A DNA stretch of 64,000 nt from Pseudomonas sp. A-RE-19 (GCF_019956555.1 NZ_JAHBDQ010000072.1:124001-188000), one strand, 5' to 3'. Numbered from the stretch's first letter, positions 17,230-26,440 are shown. Translations and numbers: made by a program. Notes: generated from the letters alone by a model not told the origin.

Positions 17230-17697
17230 ATGACCGACATCAACAAAGAAGCGATCTCTGTACTCAACGACCTGATTGAAACCAGTAAAGACGGTCAGGC
17301 AGGGTTCAAGACTTGCGCTGAAGACATCAAACATCCAGAACTCAAAACCCTGTTCGTTCAGCGCTCCGCCGACTGCGCCGCTGCCGCTGCCGAGTTGCAA
17401 GCCACTGTACGTTCCCTGGGCGGTGAGCCGGAAACCTCCACCAGTGTCGGCGGCGATCTGCATCGTCGCTGGGTCGACGTGAAGGCGATGTTCACCGGTA
17501 AGGATGAAGAGGCCGTGCTGAACGAAGCCGAACGCGGTGAAGACCATGCGCTGAAGGCTTACAAGGAAGCACTGGAAAAAATCAACAAGAACAACCTGAT
17601 GAGCATTCGTGACATCGTTGAACGCCAGTATCATGGCGTGCAGCGCAACCACGATCAGGTGAAAGCCTTGCGTAACCAGGCTCGCGCACGTTCGTAA
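17230..17697 (+). CDS. PA2169 family four-helix-bundle protein (DUF2383)
   Basis: 155-aa all-helical soluble protein of the ferritin-like PA2169/DUF2383 family, named for a P. aeruginosa protein. Features are an Ala-rich helix 2 (RSADCAAAAAELQATVRSLGG) and the acidic/basic helices EDHALKAYKEALEKI. The function is unknown; members are general stress-type proteins. AAGGAATTGAAAA gives a good Shine-Dalgarno. It is monocistronic with its own terminator. Confidence 0.85.
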   Translation: MTDINKEAISVLNDLIETSKDGQAGFKTCAEDIKHPELKTLFVQRSADCAAAAAELQATVRSLGGEPETSTSVGGDLHRRWVDVKAMFTGKDEEAVLNEAERGEDHALKAYKEALEKINKNNLMSIRDIVERQYHGVQRNHDQVKALRNQARARS

Positions 17698-17714
17698 GCG
17701 TTCGTTATCTGTCA

Positions 17715-17742
17715 AAAACGCCAGCCAGTCTGGCGTTTTTTT
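17715..17742 (+). terminator. Rho-independent terminator
   Basis: CGCCAG/CTGGCG stem followed by seven T residues, just after the PA2169-family gene. Confidence 0.85.
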
Positions 17743-17809
17743 ATGTTCGGGATTGTATTGATCTTTTGATGGCTTTGACGTCGCCGAAGAAAGATCAAAG
17801 GATCGCAAA

Positions 17810-18280
17810 TCAGCCGATGCTGATCGACGGCAGGGTTGGCAGCGTCACGGTCTGTTGCTTGCGCGGTGCCAGAATCTCCGCTTCGCCATCCACGACCAAC
17901 TCATCGCGCTGGTTGAACACTCGCGTGGCGATACGCACACGAAATTTCGGCAACTTCTCGAGAATCTCCAGGCGTACGGTCAGCGTGTCACCAATCTTCA
18001 CCGGCTTTTGAAAACTCATCTGCTGACCGATATAGATAGTCCCCGGCCCAGGCAACTCGCAAGCCACGGCTGCACTGATCAACGCGCCGCTGAACATGCC
18101 GTGGGCGATACGCTCCTTGAACATGGTGCTTGCGGCGAACTCGGCGTCCAGATGCACCGGGTTGTGGTCGCCGGACATCGCGGCGAACAACTGAATGTCA
18201 CGTTCTTCGACAGTCTTGCTGTAGCTGGCGGTCTGGCCGATTTCGAGGGCTTCGTAAGGGGTGTTGGTAACCTGGGTCAT
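17810..18280 (-). CDS. phaJ4: MaoC-like (R)-specific enoyl-CoA hydratase, PhaJ4-like
   Basis: Hot-dog fold hydratase, 156 aa, expected to hydrate trans-2-enoyl-CoA to (R)-3-hydroxyacyl-CoA and so link beta-oxidation to PHA synthesis. The hydratase-2 motif FAAMSGDHNPVHLD holds the catalytic Asp and His. I chose ATG 18280 (MTQVTNTPYEALEIGQ) because CAGGAA lies upstream and homologues start there. It sits beside an alpha/beta hydrolase and fadD2/fadD1, the arrangement known for phaJ4 in P. putida. The gene name is by context. Confidence 0.8.
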   Translation of the reverse strand: MTQVTNTPYEALEIGQTASYSKTVEERDIQLFAAMSGDHNPVHLDAEFAASTMFKERIAHGMFSGALISAAVACELPGPGTIYIGQQMSFQKPVKIGDTLTVRLEILEKLPKFRVRIATRVFNQRDELVVDGEAEILAPRKQQTVTLPTLPSISIG

Positions 18281-18323
18281 CTGTCTCGATTCCTGTAACG
18301 AATTGAAAAAATCCACAAAAAAA

Positions 18324-19268
18324 CTATTCGGTTTTGGGGGGGCGGCGAGCACTCAATGCCCGGTCGATCCAGTTCAGCACGTCGGCGATCACTTCATCGC
18401 GGTTGCTCTCATTGAACAGTTCATGCCGGGCCTGGGGGTAAATAGTCAGCTGCAGGCTCTGGCAGCCAGCGTCGCGCAGGGCGTGGGCCAGATCTTTAAG
18501 ACGTTTGCCTTCGCTCACCGGATCACATTCGCCGCCGATCACCAGCAGCGGCAGGCCCGGATCGATCTGGGCGAGATTGGACGCTTTGCTGATTTGCTGC
18601 AAGCCGCCAAGCAAATCGATCCACAATTGATTGGTGCAACGAAAGCCGCAGAGCGGGTCGCTGGCGTACTTGTCGACTTCGGCCGGGTCGCGGCTCAGCC
18701 AGTCGAACGACGTGCGCGCCGGTTTGAATTTCTTGTTGAACGAACCAAACGACAGCCACTCGATCAGCGCACTGCGACCCTTGGGCCCTTGGCGCAGGCG
18801 TTCCAGACGAGCAATCAGCCGTGCGACGCGATAGAGCAGCAGCGGCTGGAAGTTCGAACCGCTGAGAATCGCCCCGTGCAGGCTGGCGCTGTGGTGCAGC
18901 AAGTAAGCCTGGGCGATGTAGCTGCCCATGCTGTGGCCCAGCAGCACGATCGGCACGCCGGGGTGCTGTTGGCCGATGTGTTGGTTGAGGCTGGCCAGGT
19001 CGCCGACGACTTTGCACCAGCCATCATCGTCGGCGAAGTGGCCCAGTGTGCTGTTTTCGGCAGTTTTGCCATGTCCACGCAGGTCCGGCGCATAGACGCC
19101 GTAATCCTGATCACAGAACGCTTGCGCCAGACGGTCGTAGCGACCGCTGTGTTCCGCCATGCCATGGGCCAGCAGGATCACCGCCTTGAGCGGTGCGGCC
19201 GGCAACCACTGATTGACGAAGAAGCGGCTGCGGTCACTCGCGGTCAGCCAGAAAGTGTCGTGGATCAT
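18324..19268 (-). CDS. Alpha/beta hydrolase, lysophospholipase/monoacylglycerol lipase type
   Basis: Serine hydrolase of 314 aa with the oxyanion HG turn LLAHGMAEHSGRYD, nucleophile elbow GHSMGS, and Asp and His of the triad in the C-terminal part (GGECDPVSEGK, YPQARHELFNE). It lies 43 bp upstream of the phaJ-like gene on the same strand and divergent from fadD2, suggesting lipid turnover feeding acyl-CoA formation. The in vivo substrate is unknown. Confidence 0.85.
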   Translation of the reverse strand: MIHDTFWLTASDRSRFFVNQWLPAAPLKAVILLAHGMAEHSGRYDRLAQAFCDQDYGVYAPDLRGHGKTAENSTLGHFADDDGWCKVVGDLASLNQHIGQQHPGVPIVLLGHSMGSYIAQAYLLHHSASLHGAILSGSNFQPLLLYRVARLIARLERLRQGPKGRSALIEWLSFGSFNKKFKPARTSFDWLSRDPAEVDKYASDPLCGFRCTNQLWIDLLGGLQQISKASNLAQIDPGLPLLVIGGECDPVSEGKRLKDLAHALRDAGCQSLQLTIYPQARHELFNESNRDEVIADVLNWIDRALSARRPPKTE

Positions 19269-19513
19269 GGCGATTCCTTTGCGTTGGGCGGCAGCGGGCT
19301 GCCAGGAGGGAAACAGCCTCGCTGCATTGTATAGCGCATCCCGTCGCTTGCCGTCTGATCAGGCCATGGCGGGGCAGCAAGATTCACGCGATCAATGACG
19401 ACCGTGCGCATATTTGCCTGATTCGTCATAGCTGCTAGTGTCCGTGAAGTCCCGCATTTTCAGAAGTGACAGAAAAGCGGCCCCGGATAGATTCAGGTAA
19501 GAGGACAAGAACA

Positions 19514-21202
19514 ATGCAACCTGATTTCTGGAATGACAAACGCCCGGCCGGCGTGCCCCTGGATATTGACCGTGGGGCCTATAAGTCGGTGATCGAGGTG
19601 TTCGAGCGTTCCTGCAAGAAATTTGCCGACCGCCCGGCGTTCAGCAACATGGGCGTGACCCTGACCTATGCCGAACTGGAACGCTACAGCGCCGCGTTCG
19701 CCGGGTACCTGCAGGCCCACACCGACTTGGTGCCGGGGGATCGCATCGCGGTGCAGATGCCCAACGTCCTGCATTACCCGATTGCCGTATTCGGTGCCTT
19801 GCGCGCCGGGCTGATCGTGGTCAACACCAACCCGCTGTACACCGCGCGGGAGATGCGTCATCAGTTCAAGGACTCCGGTGCCCGGGCGCTGGTCTACCTG
19901 AACGTGTTCGGACAGAAGGTCCAGGAGGTGTTGCCCGACACCGACATCCAGTACTTGATCGAAGCGAAGATGGGCGACCTGATGCCCACCGCCAAGGGCT
20001 GGCTGATCAATACCGTGGTCGACAAGGTCAAGAAAATGGTCCCGGCGTATTCGTTGCCTCAGGCCATTTCCTTCAAAAGCGCGCTGCGCCTGGGTCGGGG
20101 CCTGGGGATTAAGCCGCTGAATATCGGTCTCGACGACATCGCGGTGCTGCAATACACCGGCGGCACCACCGGGCTGGCCAAGGGCGCCATGCTGACCCAC
20201 GGCAACCTGGTGGCAAACATGCAGCAGGCGCGGGCGTGTCTGGGGCAATTCGACGCCGACGGGCAGCCGTTACTGCGCGAAGGGCAGGAAGTGATGATTG
20301 CGCCGCTGCCGCTGTACCACATCTATGCATTCACGGCGAACTGCATGTGCATGATGGTGACCGGTAATCACAACGTGCTGATCACCAATCCACGGGACAT
20401 TGGCGCCTTCATCAAGGAACTGAAAAACTGGCGGTTCTCGGCGCTGCTTGGGCTCAACACGCTGTTTGTTGCACTGATGGATCATCCCGACTTCAAGACC
20501 CTGGATTGCTCCAGTCTCAAACTCACCAACTCCGGTGGCACTGCGCTGGTCAAGGCCACCGCTGAACGCTGGGAACAGCTCACCGGTTGCCGCATCACCG
20601 AAGGTTACGGCCTGACCGAAACCTCGCCAGTGGCCTGCACCAACCCTTACGGCGACAAGTCACGCATCGGCACCGTCGGCCTGCCGGTGCCGGGCACGAC
20701 CCTCAAAGTGATTAACGATGACGGCGTCGAACAGCCGCTGGGCGAGCGCGGCGAACTGTGCATCAAGGGCCCGCAGATCATGAAGGGCTATTGGCAGAAA
20801 CCCGAAGCCACCGCCGAAGTGCTGGACGCCGACGGTTGGTTCAAGTCGGGCGACATCGCGGTGATCGACCCGGACGGTTTCGTGCGCATCGTCGATCGCA
20901 AGAAAGACATGATCATCGTCTCGGGCTTCAACGTGTACCCGAACGAGATCGAAGACGTGGTGATGGCCCACCCGAAAGTCGCCAACTGCGCGGTGATCGG
21001 CGTGCCGGACGAGCGGTCGGGGGAGGCGGTGAAGTTGTTTGTGGTGGCCCGTGAATCGGGGGTCAGCCTTGAAGAGCTGAAGGCTTACTGCAAGGAAAAC
21101 TTCACGGCGTACAAAGTACCCAAGCACATCGTTCTGCGTGAGTCGTTGCCGATGACGCCGGTGGGCAAGATTCTGCGGCGTGAGTTGCGTGAGATCGCCT
21201 GA
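19514..21202 (+). CDS. fadD2: Long-chain fatty acyl-CoA synthetase FadD2
   Basis: Activates fatty acids to acyl-CoA (ANL superfamily), 562 aa. Motifs are the P-loop YTGGTTGLAKGAMLTH, GYGLTETSP, and DGWFKSGDIAVID...DRKKDMIIVSGFNVYPNEIE, with the C-terminal catalytic Lys in PVGKILRRELR. ATG 19514 follows AAGAGGAC; an upstream in-frame ATG at 19466 lacks homology. It is followed by the paralogue fadD1; the order (hydrolase, fadD2, fadD1) matches P. aeruginosa PA3301-PA3299. Confidence 0.92.
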   Translation: MQPDFWNDKRPAGVPLDIDRGAYKSVIEVFERSCKKFADRPAFSNMGVTLTYAELERYSAAFAGYLQAHTDLVPGDRIAVQMPNVLHYPIAVFGALRAGLIVVNTNPLYTAREMRHQFKDSGARALVYLNVFGQKVQEVLPDTDIQYLIEAKMGDLMPTAKGWLINTVVDKVKKMVPAYSLPQAISFKSALRLGRGLGIKPLNIGLDDIAVLQYTGGTTGLAKGAMLTHGNLVANMQQARACLGQFDADGQPLLREGQEVMIAPLPLYHIYAFTANCMCMMVTGNHNVLITNPRDIGAFIKELKNWRFSALLGLNTLFVALMDHPDFKTLDCSSLKLTNSGGTALVKATAERWEQLTGCRITEGYGLTETSPVACTNPYGDKSRIGTVGLPVPGTTLKVINDDGVEQPLGERGELCIKGPQIMKGYWQKPEATAEVLDADGWFKSGDIAVIDPDGFVRIVDRKKDMIIVSGFNVYPNEIEDVVMAHPKVANCAVIGVPDERSGEAVKLFVVARESGVSLEELKAYCKENFTAYKVPKHIVLRESLPMTPVGKILRRELREIA

Positions 21203-21228
21203 TCGTTGAATGGCCGCGCTTCGCGCGG

Positions 21229-21314
21229 ATCGCGGGCAAGCCACGCTCCCACAGGTCCAGTGGCGTTCACAATGAACGACGCGAACCTGTAGGAGCGAGG
21301 CTTGCCCGCGAAGC
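21229..21314. repeat. Diverged REP doublet, family A
   Basis: Imperfect inverted pair (CGCGGGCAAGCCACGCTCCC versus GGAGCGAGGCTTGCCCGCG) after fadD2. The rest of the 379-bp fadD2-fadD1 gap (21315-21581) is AT-richer leader sequence with AATAATAA at 21525 and GAGGAG before fadD1; no operator could be named. Confidence 0.75.
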
Positions 21315-21581
21315 TTTTAAGGGGCTTAAGCCCCGATTTCAGCGGCTTTCAAGGCGCTATAGAATCTTTGCTCTAAAAGTGACTATTAAACATTCAAGAG
21401 TCAGAAGTGTGACTATATGGGCCGTTTTTGGCTCTAGTCGACCCTAGGCAAAGCTGCTACTCTCGGCGCGCTTTGTGACTTCTCGGCCTTATGTAAAAGC
21501 CAGATTCACCAATAATCAAACACCAATAATAATCGCATCAAATGCGGTATTTGAATTCGCGTTGCTGAGGAGTGGGCTTCC

Positions 21582-23282
21582 ATGATCGAAGACTTTTGGA
21601 AGGATAAGTACCCAGCTGGAATTGCTGCCGAGATCAATCCAGACGAGTATCCGAATATTCAGGCAGTGTTGAAGCAATCCTGCCAACGCTTCGCTGACAA
21701 ACCGGCATTCAGCAACCTGGGCAAGACAATCACCTACGGTGAACTGTACGAATTGTCCGGTGCCTTTGCCGCTTACCTGCAACAGCATACCGATTTGCAA
21801 CCAGGCGATCGAATCGCCGTGCAACTGCCCAACGTGTTGCAATACCCGGTCGCCGTCTTTGGTGCCATCCGCGCCGGGCTGATCGTGGTCAACACCAACC
21901 CGCTGTACACCGCGCGGGAGATGGAACACCAGTTCAACGACTCCGGTGCCAAAGCCCTGGTCTGCCTGGCCAACATGGCGCATCTGGCCCAGACCGTCGT
22001 GCCGAAAACCGGCGTCAAGCATGTGATCGTCACCGAAGTGGCCGACATGCTGCCGCCGCTCAAGCGTCTGCTGATCAACAGCGTCATCAAGTATGTGAAG
22101 AAGATGGTCCCGGCGTATCACTTGCCCAAGGCCATCAAATTCAATGACGTGCTGAGCAAGGGCCATGGCCAGCCAGTGGTTGAAGCCAACCCGGCCAGTA
22201 GCGACGTTGCCGTGCTGCAATACACCGGCGGCACCACCGGCGTGGCCAAGGGCGCGATGCTGACCCACCGCAACCTGGTGGCGAACATGTTGCAGTGCAA
22301 GGCGCTGATGGGCTCCAACCTCAACGAAGGTTGCGAGATCCTGATCACACCGTTGCCGCTGTACCACATCTATGCCTTCACCTTTCATTGCATGTCGATG
22401 ATGCTGATCGGCAACCACAACATCCTGATCAGCAACCCGCGCGACCTGACGGCGATGGTCAAGGAACTGTCGAAGTGGAAGTTCAGCGGTTTCGTGGGCC
22501 TGAACACGCTGTTCGTCGCGTTGTGCAACAACGAAGCGTTCCGCAAACTGGATTTCTCGAATCTGAAAATCACCCTGTCCGGCGGCATGGCCTTGCAACT
22601 GGCCGCGGCTGAACGCTGGAAAGCGGTCACCGGTTGCCCGATCTGCGAAGGTTACGGCATGACCGAAACCAGCCCGGTGGCCACGGTGAACCCGAGCCAG
22701 AACATCCAGATCGGCACCATCGGTATTCCGGTGCCATCGACCCTGTGCAAAGTCATCGACGATGCCGGCGTTGAGCAACCGTTGGGCGCCATCGGTGAAC
22801 TGTGTGTGAAAGGCCCGCAAGTCATGAAGGGCTACTGGCAGCGTCAGGAAGCCACCGATGAAATGCTCGACAGCGAAGGCTGGTTGAAGACCGGCGACAT
22901 CGCGCTGATCCAGCCCGACGGCTACATGCGCATTGTCGATCGCAAGAAAGACATGATTCTGGTCTCCGGTTTCAACGTGTACCCCAATGAGCTGGAAGAC
23001 GTACTGGCAACCCTGCCGGGTGTGCTGCAATGCGCGGCCATCGGCGTACCTGACGAGAAGTCGGGGGAGGCGATCAAGATCTTCATCGTCGCCAAACCGG
23101 GCGTGACCCTGACCAAGGAGCAGGTGATGGAGCACATGCGCGCCAACGTCACCGGCTACAAGGTGCCGAAAGCCGTGGAGTTCCGCGACGCGCTGCCGAC
23201 CACCAACGTCGGCAAGATCCTGCGCCGTGAACTGCGCGACGAAGAGCTGAAGAAGCTGGGCGTGAAGAAAGTCAGCGCCTAG
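21582..23282 (+). CDS. fadD1: Long-chain fatty acyl-CoA synthetase FadD1
   Basis: Paralogue of the preceding gene, 566 aa, with the same ANL motifs: YTGGTTGVAKGAMLTH, GYGMTETSP, DGYMRIVDRKKDMILVSGFNVYPNELE, and VGKILRRELRDEE with the catalytic Lys. GCTGAGGAG precedes ATG 21582. The 379-bp gap from fadD2 with its REP doublet argues for a separate promoter. In Pseudomonas FadD1 prefers long-chain and FadD2 shorter-chain fatty acids. Confidence 0.93.
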   Translation: MIEDFWKDKYPAGIAAEINPDEYPNIQAVLKQSCQRFADKPAFSNLGKTITYGELYELSGAFAAYLQQHTDLQPGDRIAVQLPNVLQYPVAVFGAIRAGLIVVNTNPLYTAREMEHQFNDSGAKALVCLANMAHLAQTVVPKTGVKHVIVTEVADMLPPLKRLLINSVIKYVKKMVPAYHLPKAIKFNDVLSKGHGQPVVEANPASSDVAVLQYTGGTTGVAKGAMLTHRNLVANMLQCKALMGSNLNEGCEILITPLPLYHIYAFTFHCMSMMLIGNHNILISNPRDLTAMVKELSKWKFSGFVGLNTLFVALCNNEAFRKLDFSNLKITLSGGMALQLAAAERWKAVTGCPICEGYGMTETSPVATVNPSQNIQIGTIGIPVPSTLCKVIDDAGVEQPLGAIGELCVKGPQVMKGYWQRQEATDEMLDSEGWLKTGDIALIQPDGYMRIVDRKKDMILVSGFNVYPNELEDVLATLPGVLQCAAIGVPDEKSGEAIKIFIVAKPGVTLTKEQVMEHMRANVTGYKVPKAVEFRDALPTTNVGKILRRELRDEELKKLGVKKVSA

Positions 23283-23290
23283 TCAAACAA

Positions 23291-23315
23291 AAGCCCCGCA
23301 GATGCGGGGCTTTTT
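23291..23315 (+). terminator. Rho-independent terminator after fadD1
   Basis: AAGCCCCGC/GCGGGGCTT stem plus T run. Confidence 0.9.
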
Positions 23316-23330
23316 GTAGAGCCAGAAAGC

Positions 23331-23366
23331 AAGATCAAAAGATCGCAGCCTGCGGCAGCTCCTACA
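23331..23366. repeat. Single REP family B half-element
   Basis: AAGATCAAAAGATCGCAGCC then GGCAGCTCCTACA, unpaired. It reaches five bases into the 3' end of the 125-aa hypothetical gene on the minus strand and supplies its stop region. Confidence 0.7.
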
Positions 23367-23739
23367 TACGGAACTGCGCGAAATTGACGTTGGTGCCGGC
23401 CGGGCGCATGTCCTGCAGGTACGAGTCCTTGTCGGCGCTCAGTTCCAGGCTCAATGCAGCCTTGCGCTTGCCTTGGTTGCGCACCACCAGGCCTTCGAGT
23501 TTCTCGCGCAGGAACACCGTCGGCACTTTCAGGTGCAGCAGTTCGTCGGTATCCGGGGTGTGCATCAGCAAGTGAATCCATTCGTATTGACCAACGGCCA
23601 GGCGCGCGACCGGGATATCGAACCAGAAAATGTTGCGGTTGCGGTTCAATTCGGTGAAATGGCAGTTGTTGACGCCAAGCACAGCACCGCCGAGTTCCTG
23701 GTTTCTGCGGGCAATGGCCTGCTTTTTATCGAGTTTCAT
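23362..23739 (-). CDS. Conserved hypothetical protein next to fadD1
   Basis: 125-aa soluble protein of unknown function starting MKLDKKQAIARRNQELGG. It is rich in beta-type segments (NIFWFDIPVARLAVGQYEWIH, LHLKVPTVFLREKLEGLVV), with no signal peptide, TM helix or catalytic motif I recognise. The start at 23739 has AGGAATG upstream. The open frame continues to 24081, but that part is the antisense of the csbD leader. Conservation of a hypothetical here beside fadD1 (as in PA3298) supports it as a real gene. Confidence 0.7.
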   Translation of the reverse strand: MKLDKKQAIARRNQELGGAVLGVNNCHFTELNRNRNIFWFDIPVARLAVGQYEWIHLLMHTPDTDELLHLKVPTVFLREKLEGLVVRNQGKRKAALSLELSADKDSYLQDMRPAGTNVNFAQFRM

Positions 23740-23940
23740 AACATTCCTACGGGATTGGATCTTCAGCGCCTGGGCCTGAATACGATGCGCATTCTCGGGG
23801 CAAAGCCCGCAAACATAAAGCCTAACCTGCGCAGAACCATGAAATGTTCTGTCGGGAAATAAATGAAACTCCGTACCAAAGCCCCCGGTCAATCCTTGTG
23901 TAACGACTTTCCCCGTTGAAATGTTCACAGGAGAAATACC

Positions 23941-24132
23941 ATGAGCAGCACTGGCGATAAAGTTAAAGGCATGGCAAACGAAGCGGCCGGCAACGTCAAA
24001 CAAGGCGTCGGCAAGGCCACCGGTAACGACAGACTGCGCGCCGAAGGCGTGGTGCAAGAGAAGAAGGGTGAAGCCCAGCAAGCGATCGGCAAAGCCAAGG
24101 ATGCGCTCAAAAAAGGCATCGATAAGGCGTAA
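23941..24132 (+). CDS. CsbD family stress protein
   Basis: 63-aa hydrophilic, Lys/Ala/Gly-rich protein with two CsbD-type repeats (GDKVKGMANEAAGNVKQGVGK and RLRAEGVVQEKKGEAQQAIGK). Members are induced by general, osmotic or envelope stress and are probably unstructured; their biochemical role is unknown. ACAGGAG gives a strong Shine-Dalgarno. It is monocistronic with its own terminator. Confidence 0.9.
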   Translation: MSSTGDKVKGMANEAAGNVKQGVGKATGNDRLRAEGVVQEKKGEAQQAIGKAKDALKKGIDKA

Positions 24133-24153
24133 CCCGGCGTTTGACGAGTACAG

Positions 24154-24181
24154 AAACGGCCATCCGCGGATGGCCGTTTTT
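24154..24181 (+). terminator. Rho-independent terminator after csbD-like gene
   Basis: ACGGCCATCC/GGATGGCCGT stem followed by a T run. Confidence 0.9.
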
Positions 24182-24191
24182 GTGTCAGTTT

Positions 24192-24218
24192 GAACTTGAG
24201 CAATGAAATTGTTTCAAA
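24192..24218 (+). promoter_or_regulatory. Possible AlgU (sigma-22/RpoE) promoter
   Basis: GAACTT, 16-bp spacer, then TCAAA. The -35 matches the AlgU consensus GAACTT-N16/17-TCTGA exactly; the -10 matches partly. It lies 84 bp before the BrkB-like gene. A TGAAA-TTG-TTTCA palindrome (24204-24216) overlaps it. Confidence 0.4.
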
Positions 24219-24301
24219 GTCGCCAAGTAGGCTACTTTGTTGTAGAAAACGGCCCCTGAGTCGCCATGACTTCAACCTTTTTGCGGCGAAAGGAGACGCT
24301 A

Positions 24302-25246
24302 ATGTTTTTCCCGACCATGAAAGGCTTGCCCCTGCATCGCGTGATGGTGCGCACGGTTACCGAGTTCGTCGCCGACGAGATGTCGACCTATGCCTCGGCG
24401 CTGGCCTATCAAATGCTGTTCTCGCTGTTCCCGTTCATCCTGTTCCTGATCGCCCTGATCGGTTTTCTGCACTTGCCGGATTTCTTCTCCTGGCTGCGTC
24501 TGCAATCGGAACTGGTTCTGCCGCCCCAGGCGCTGGAGCAGGTGAACCCGGTGATCGACCAGCTCCAGCAATCCAAGGGTGGTTTGCTGTCGGTGGGTAT
24601 CGTGATTGCCCTGTGGACCGCGTCCGCCGGTGTGCGGTTGATGATGAGCGCGATGAACGCCGCGTATGACGTGGTCGAAGGCCGTCCGGTCTGGAAACGC
24701 TTTCCGCTGTCGATTTTCTACACCATCGGCATCGCCGGCATGTTGTTGATCGCCGCCGCGCTGATGGTACTCGGGCCTCAGGTGATGGGCTGGATCGCCG
24801 CGCAAGTCGGCCTCGAAGATGTCATCGTGACCGTCTGGACCATTGTGCGCTGGCCGGTGATCGTGATTTTGCTGATGATGGCGGTGGCGCTGATTTACTA
24901 CGTCATGCCCGACGTCAGGCAAGAGTTTCGCTTCATCACCCCGGGTTCGGTACTGGCCGTTGTGGTGTGGATCGTCGCATCGCTGGGCTTCGGTCTCTAC
25001 GTCAAAACCTTCGCCAACTACAATGCCATGTATGGCAGTATCGGCGCGATCATCGTGTTGCTGCTGTACTTCTATATTTCCGCTGCGGTGCTGTTGCTCG
25101 GCGCGGAAATGAACGCGGTGATCGAGCACATGTCATCCGAAGGCAACAAACCTGGCGAAATGGTGCCCGAAGAACCCAAACACCACGTTTCGGGGCTGGG
25201 ACGAGACCATTCAATCAAGCCGACCACTGACGAAGCCATAAAATGA
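24302..25246 (+). CDS. YihY/BrkB family inner-membrane protein
   Basis: 314-aa polytopic membrane protein with about six TM helices (first near residues 32-55, LAYQMLFSLFPFILFLIALIGF) and the family pattern SAGVRLMMSAMNAAYDV and GLYVKTFANYNAMYGSIGAIIVLLLYFYISA. It is mis-named ribonuclease BN in older annotation; its role is unclear, possibly transport. ATG 24302 follows AAGGAG. It overlaps def by four bases (ATGA) and may be driven by an AlgU-type promoter. Confidence 0.88.
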   Translation: MFFPTMKGLPLHRVMVRTVTEFVADEMSTYASALAYQMLFSLFPFILFLIALIGFLHLPDFFSWLRLQSELVLPPQALEQVNPVIDQLQQSKGGLLSVGIVIALWTASAGVRLMMSAMNAAYDVVEGRPVWKRFPLSIFYTIGIAGMLLIAAALMVLGPQVMGWIAAQVGLEDVIVTVWTIVRWPVIVILLMMAVALIYYVMPDVRQEFRFITPGSVLAVVVWIVASLGFGLYVKTFANYNAMYGSIGAIIVLLLYFYISAAVLLLGAEMNAVIEHMSSEGNKPGEMVPEEPKHHVSGLGRDHSIKPTTDEAIK

Positions 25247-25782
25247 TCCGTGAAATTCTGAAAATGGGCGATGAGCGCCTGCTGCGCATTGCCCCGCCGG
25301 TGCCGGCAGAAATGTTCGACAGCCCCGAGTTGTGGCAACTGATCGATGACATGTTCCAGACCATGGAAAGCGTCGGCGGAGTCGGCCTGGCCGCGCCGCA
25401 GATCGGTGTCGACCTGCAATTGGTGATCTTTGGTTTCGAATCCAGTGAGCGCTACCCGGACGCCGAAGCAGTGCCGCAGACGATTCTGATCAATCCGCTG
25501 ATCACACCGTTGAGCCCGACCCTCGAAGAGGGTTTCGAAGGTTGCCTGTCGGTGCCGGGCCTGCGTGGTGCAGTGGATCGTTATCAGCAGATTCGTTATG
25601 AAGGCTTCGATCCCAAGGGCCAGCCGATCGTGCGCATTGCCTCGGGATTCCATGCGCGGGTGGTGCAGCATGAATGCGATCACCTGATCGGCCGGTTATA
25701 CCCGTCGCGCATCAGTGATTTCAGCAAATTCGGGTTTACCGAGGTGATGTTCCCGGATCTGGATCCAGCGGCGGACGACTGA
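25243..25782 (+). CDS. def: Peptide deformylase
   Basis: Removes the formyl group from N-terminal Met of new proteins. The 179-aa metalloprotease carries all three PDF motifs: GVGLAAPQIG (I), EGCLSVPG with the metal-binding Cys (II), and QHECDHLIG with the HExxH-type ligands (III). It overlaps the BrkB-like gene by four bases. Since def is usually beside fmt, this copy is probably a second (Def2-type) deformylase; that is inference from context. Confidence 0.93.
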   Translation: MIREILKMGDERLLRIAPPVPAEMFDSPELWQLIDDMFQTMESVGGVGLAAPQIGVDLQLVIFGFESSERYPDAEAVPQTILINPLITPLSPTLEEGFEGCLSVPGLRGAVDRYQQIRYEGFDPKGQPIVRIASGFHARVVQHECDHLIGRLYPSRISDFSKFGFTEVMFPDLDPAADD

Positions 25783-25810
25783 CCCCGTCCTTCGCATCCA
25801 ACACAAAACC

Positions 25811-25904
25811 AATGTGGGAGCGAGCCTGCTCGCGATGAGGCCCTGACAGTCAATATTGATGGTGACTGTCACACCGCTATCGCGAGCAGGCTCGCTCCCA
25901 CATT
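25811..25904. repeat. REP doublet, family A
   Basis: Inverted pair of AATGTGGGAGCGAGCCTGCT between convergent def and the GNAT gene. Confidence 0.87.
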
Positions 25905-25920
25905 TAATCTTCACAGGTCT

Positions 25921-26337
25921 TTAGTGTTTCGGTTCCAAACCCATCGCAATCATCGGTTTGCTGCGCGCGTATCGGCTCAAGCGTTCGGCCATGGCGTAGG
26001 GCAGGGGCGGGTCGAACGTAAAACCCCGGCGCTCATAAAAACCACGTAAATCCGGATGGCAGAACAGCCAGACCGGCTCTTCGACGTGCTTGACCGCATG
26101 GGCGATCAACGCCGCGGCGACGCCTTGCTCGCGACAGCTCGGGGCGACGAACAACCCGGTCAGCCAATGCCCACCGGCCACTGGCCGCAAACATAACGCC
26201 GCAATGATCTCATCGCGTCTTGCGACCCACAGCCGAGCGTCGCGAACCGCTTTCATCGACGATTGGTGGGCGCGGTAAAACTTGTTCATCAACGGCCATA
26301 ACGGCTCGTCGAGCAAGGTGTACTGGGTGTTCGGCAT
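25921..26337 (-). CDS. GNAT family N-acetyltransferase
   Basis: 138-aa single-domain acetyltransferase. The acetyl-CoA binding strand and loop is TGLFVAPSCREQGVAAALIAHA (R/Q-x-x-G-x-A type), followed by FYERRGFTF. ATG 26337 (MPNTQYTLLDEP) fits GNAT length; the open frame upstream to 26526 is antisense to the small Lys-rich gene. Substrate unknown. Confidence 0.8.
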   Translation of the reverse strand: MPNTQYTLLDEPLWPLMNKFYRAHQSSMKAVRDARLWVARRDEIIAALCLRPVAGGHWLTGLFVAPSCREQGVAAALIAHAVKHVEEPVWLFCHPDLRGFYERRGFTFDPPLPYAMAERLSRYARSKPMIAMGLEPKH

Positions 26338-26440
26338 GGGCTCGGACTGTCGATACGCAAAGCGGGGGATTATAAAAGAACGCTGGCGCAGAGATAGGTG
26401 TATACCTGATCTCACGTCCCGTATGAGTGGAGTATGTATC

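Noticed and set aside
21525..21532. CA motif AATAATAA before fadD1
   Set aside because: It lies 50 nt upstream of the ATG, too far from the ribosome-binding site to count as a typical Hfq/Crc target.
21516..23135. 539-codon minus-strand frame opposite fadD1
   Set aside because: Shadow frame; the plus strand is a full acyl-CoA synthetase. The similar minus frame in fadD2 shows the same artefact.
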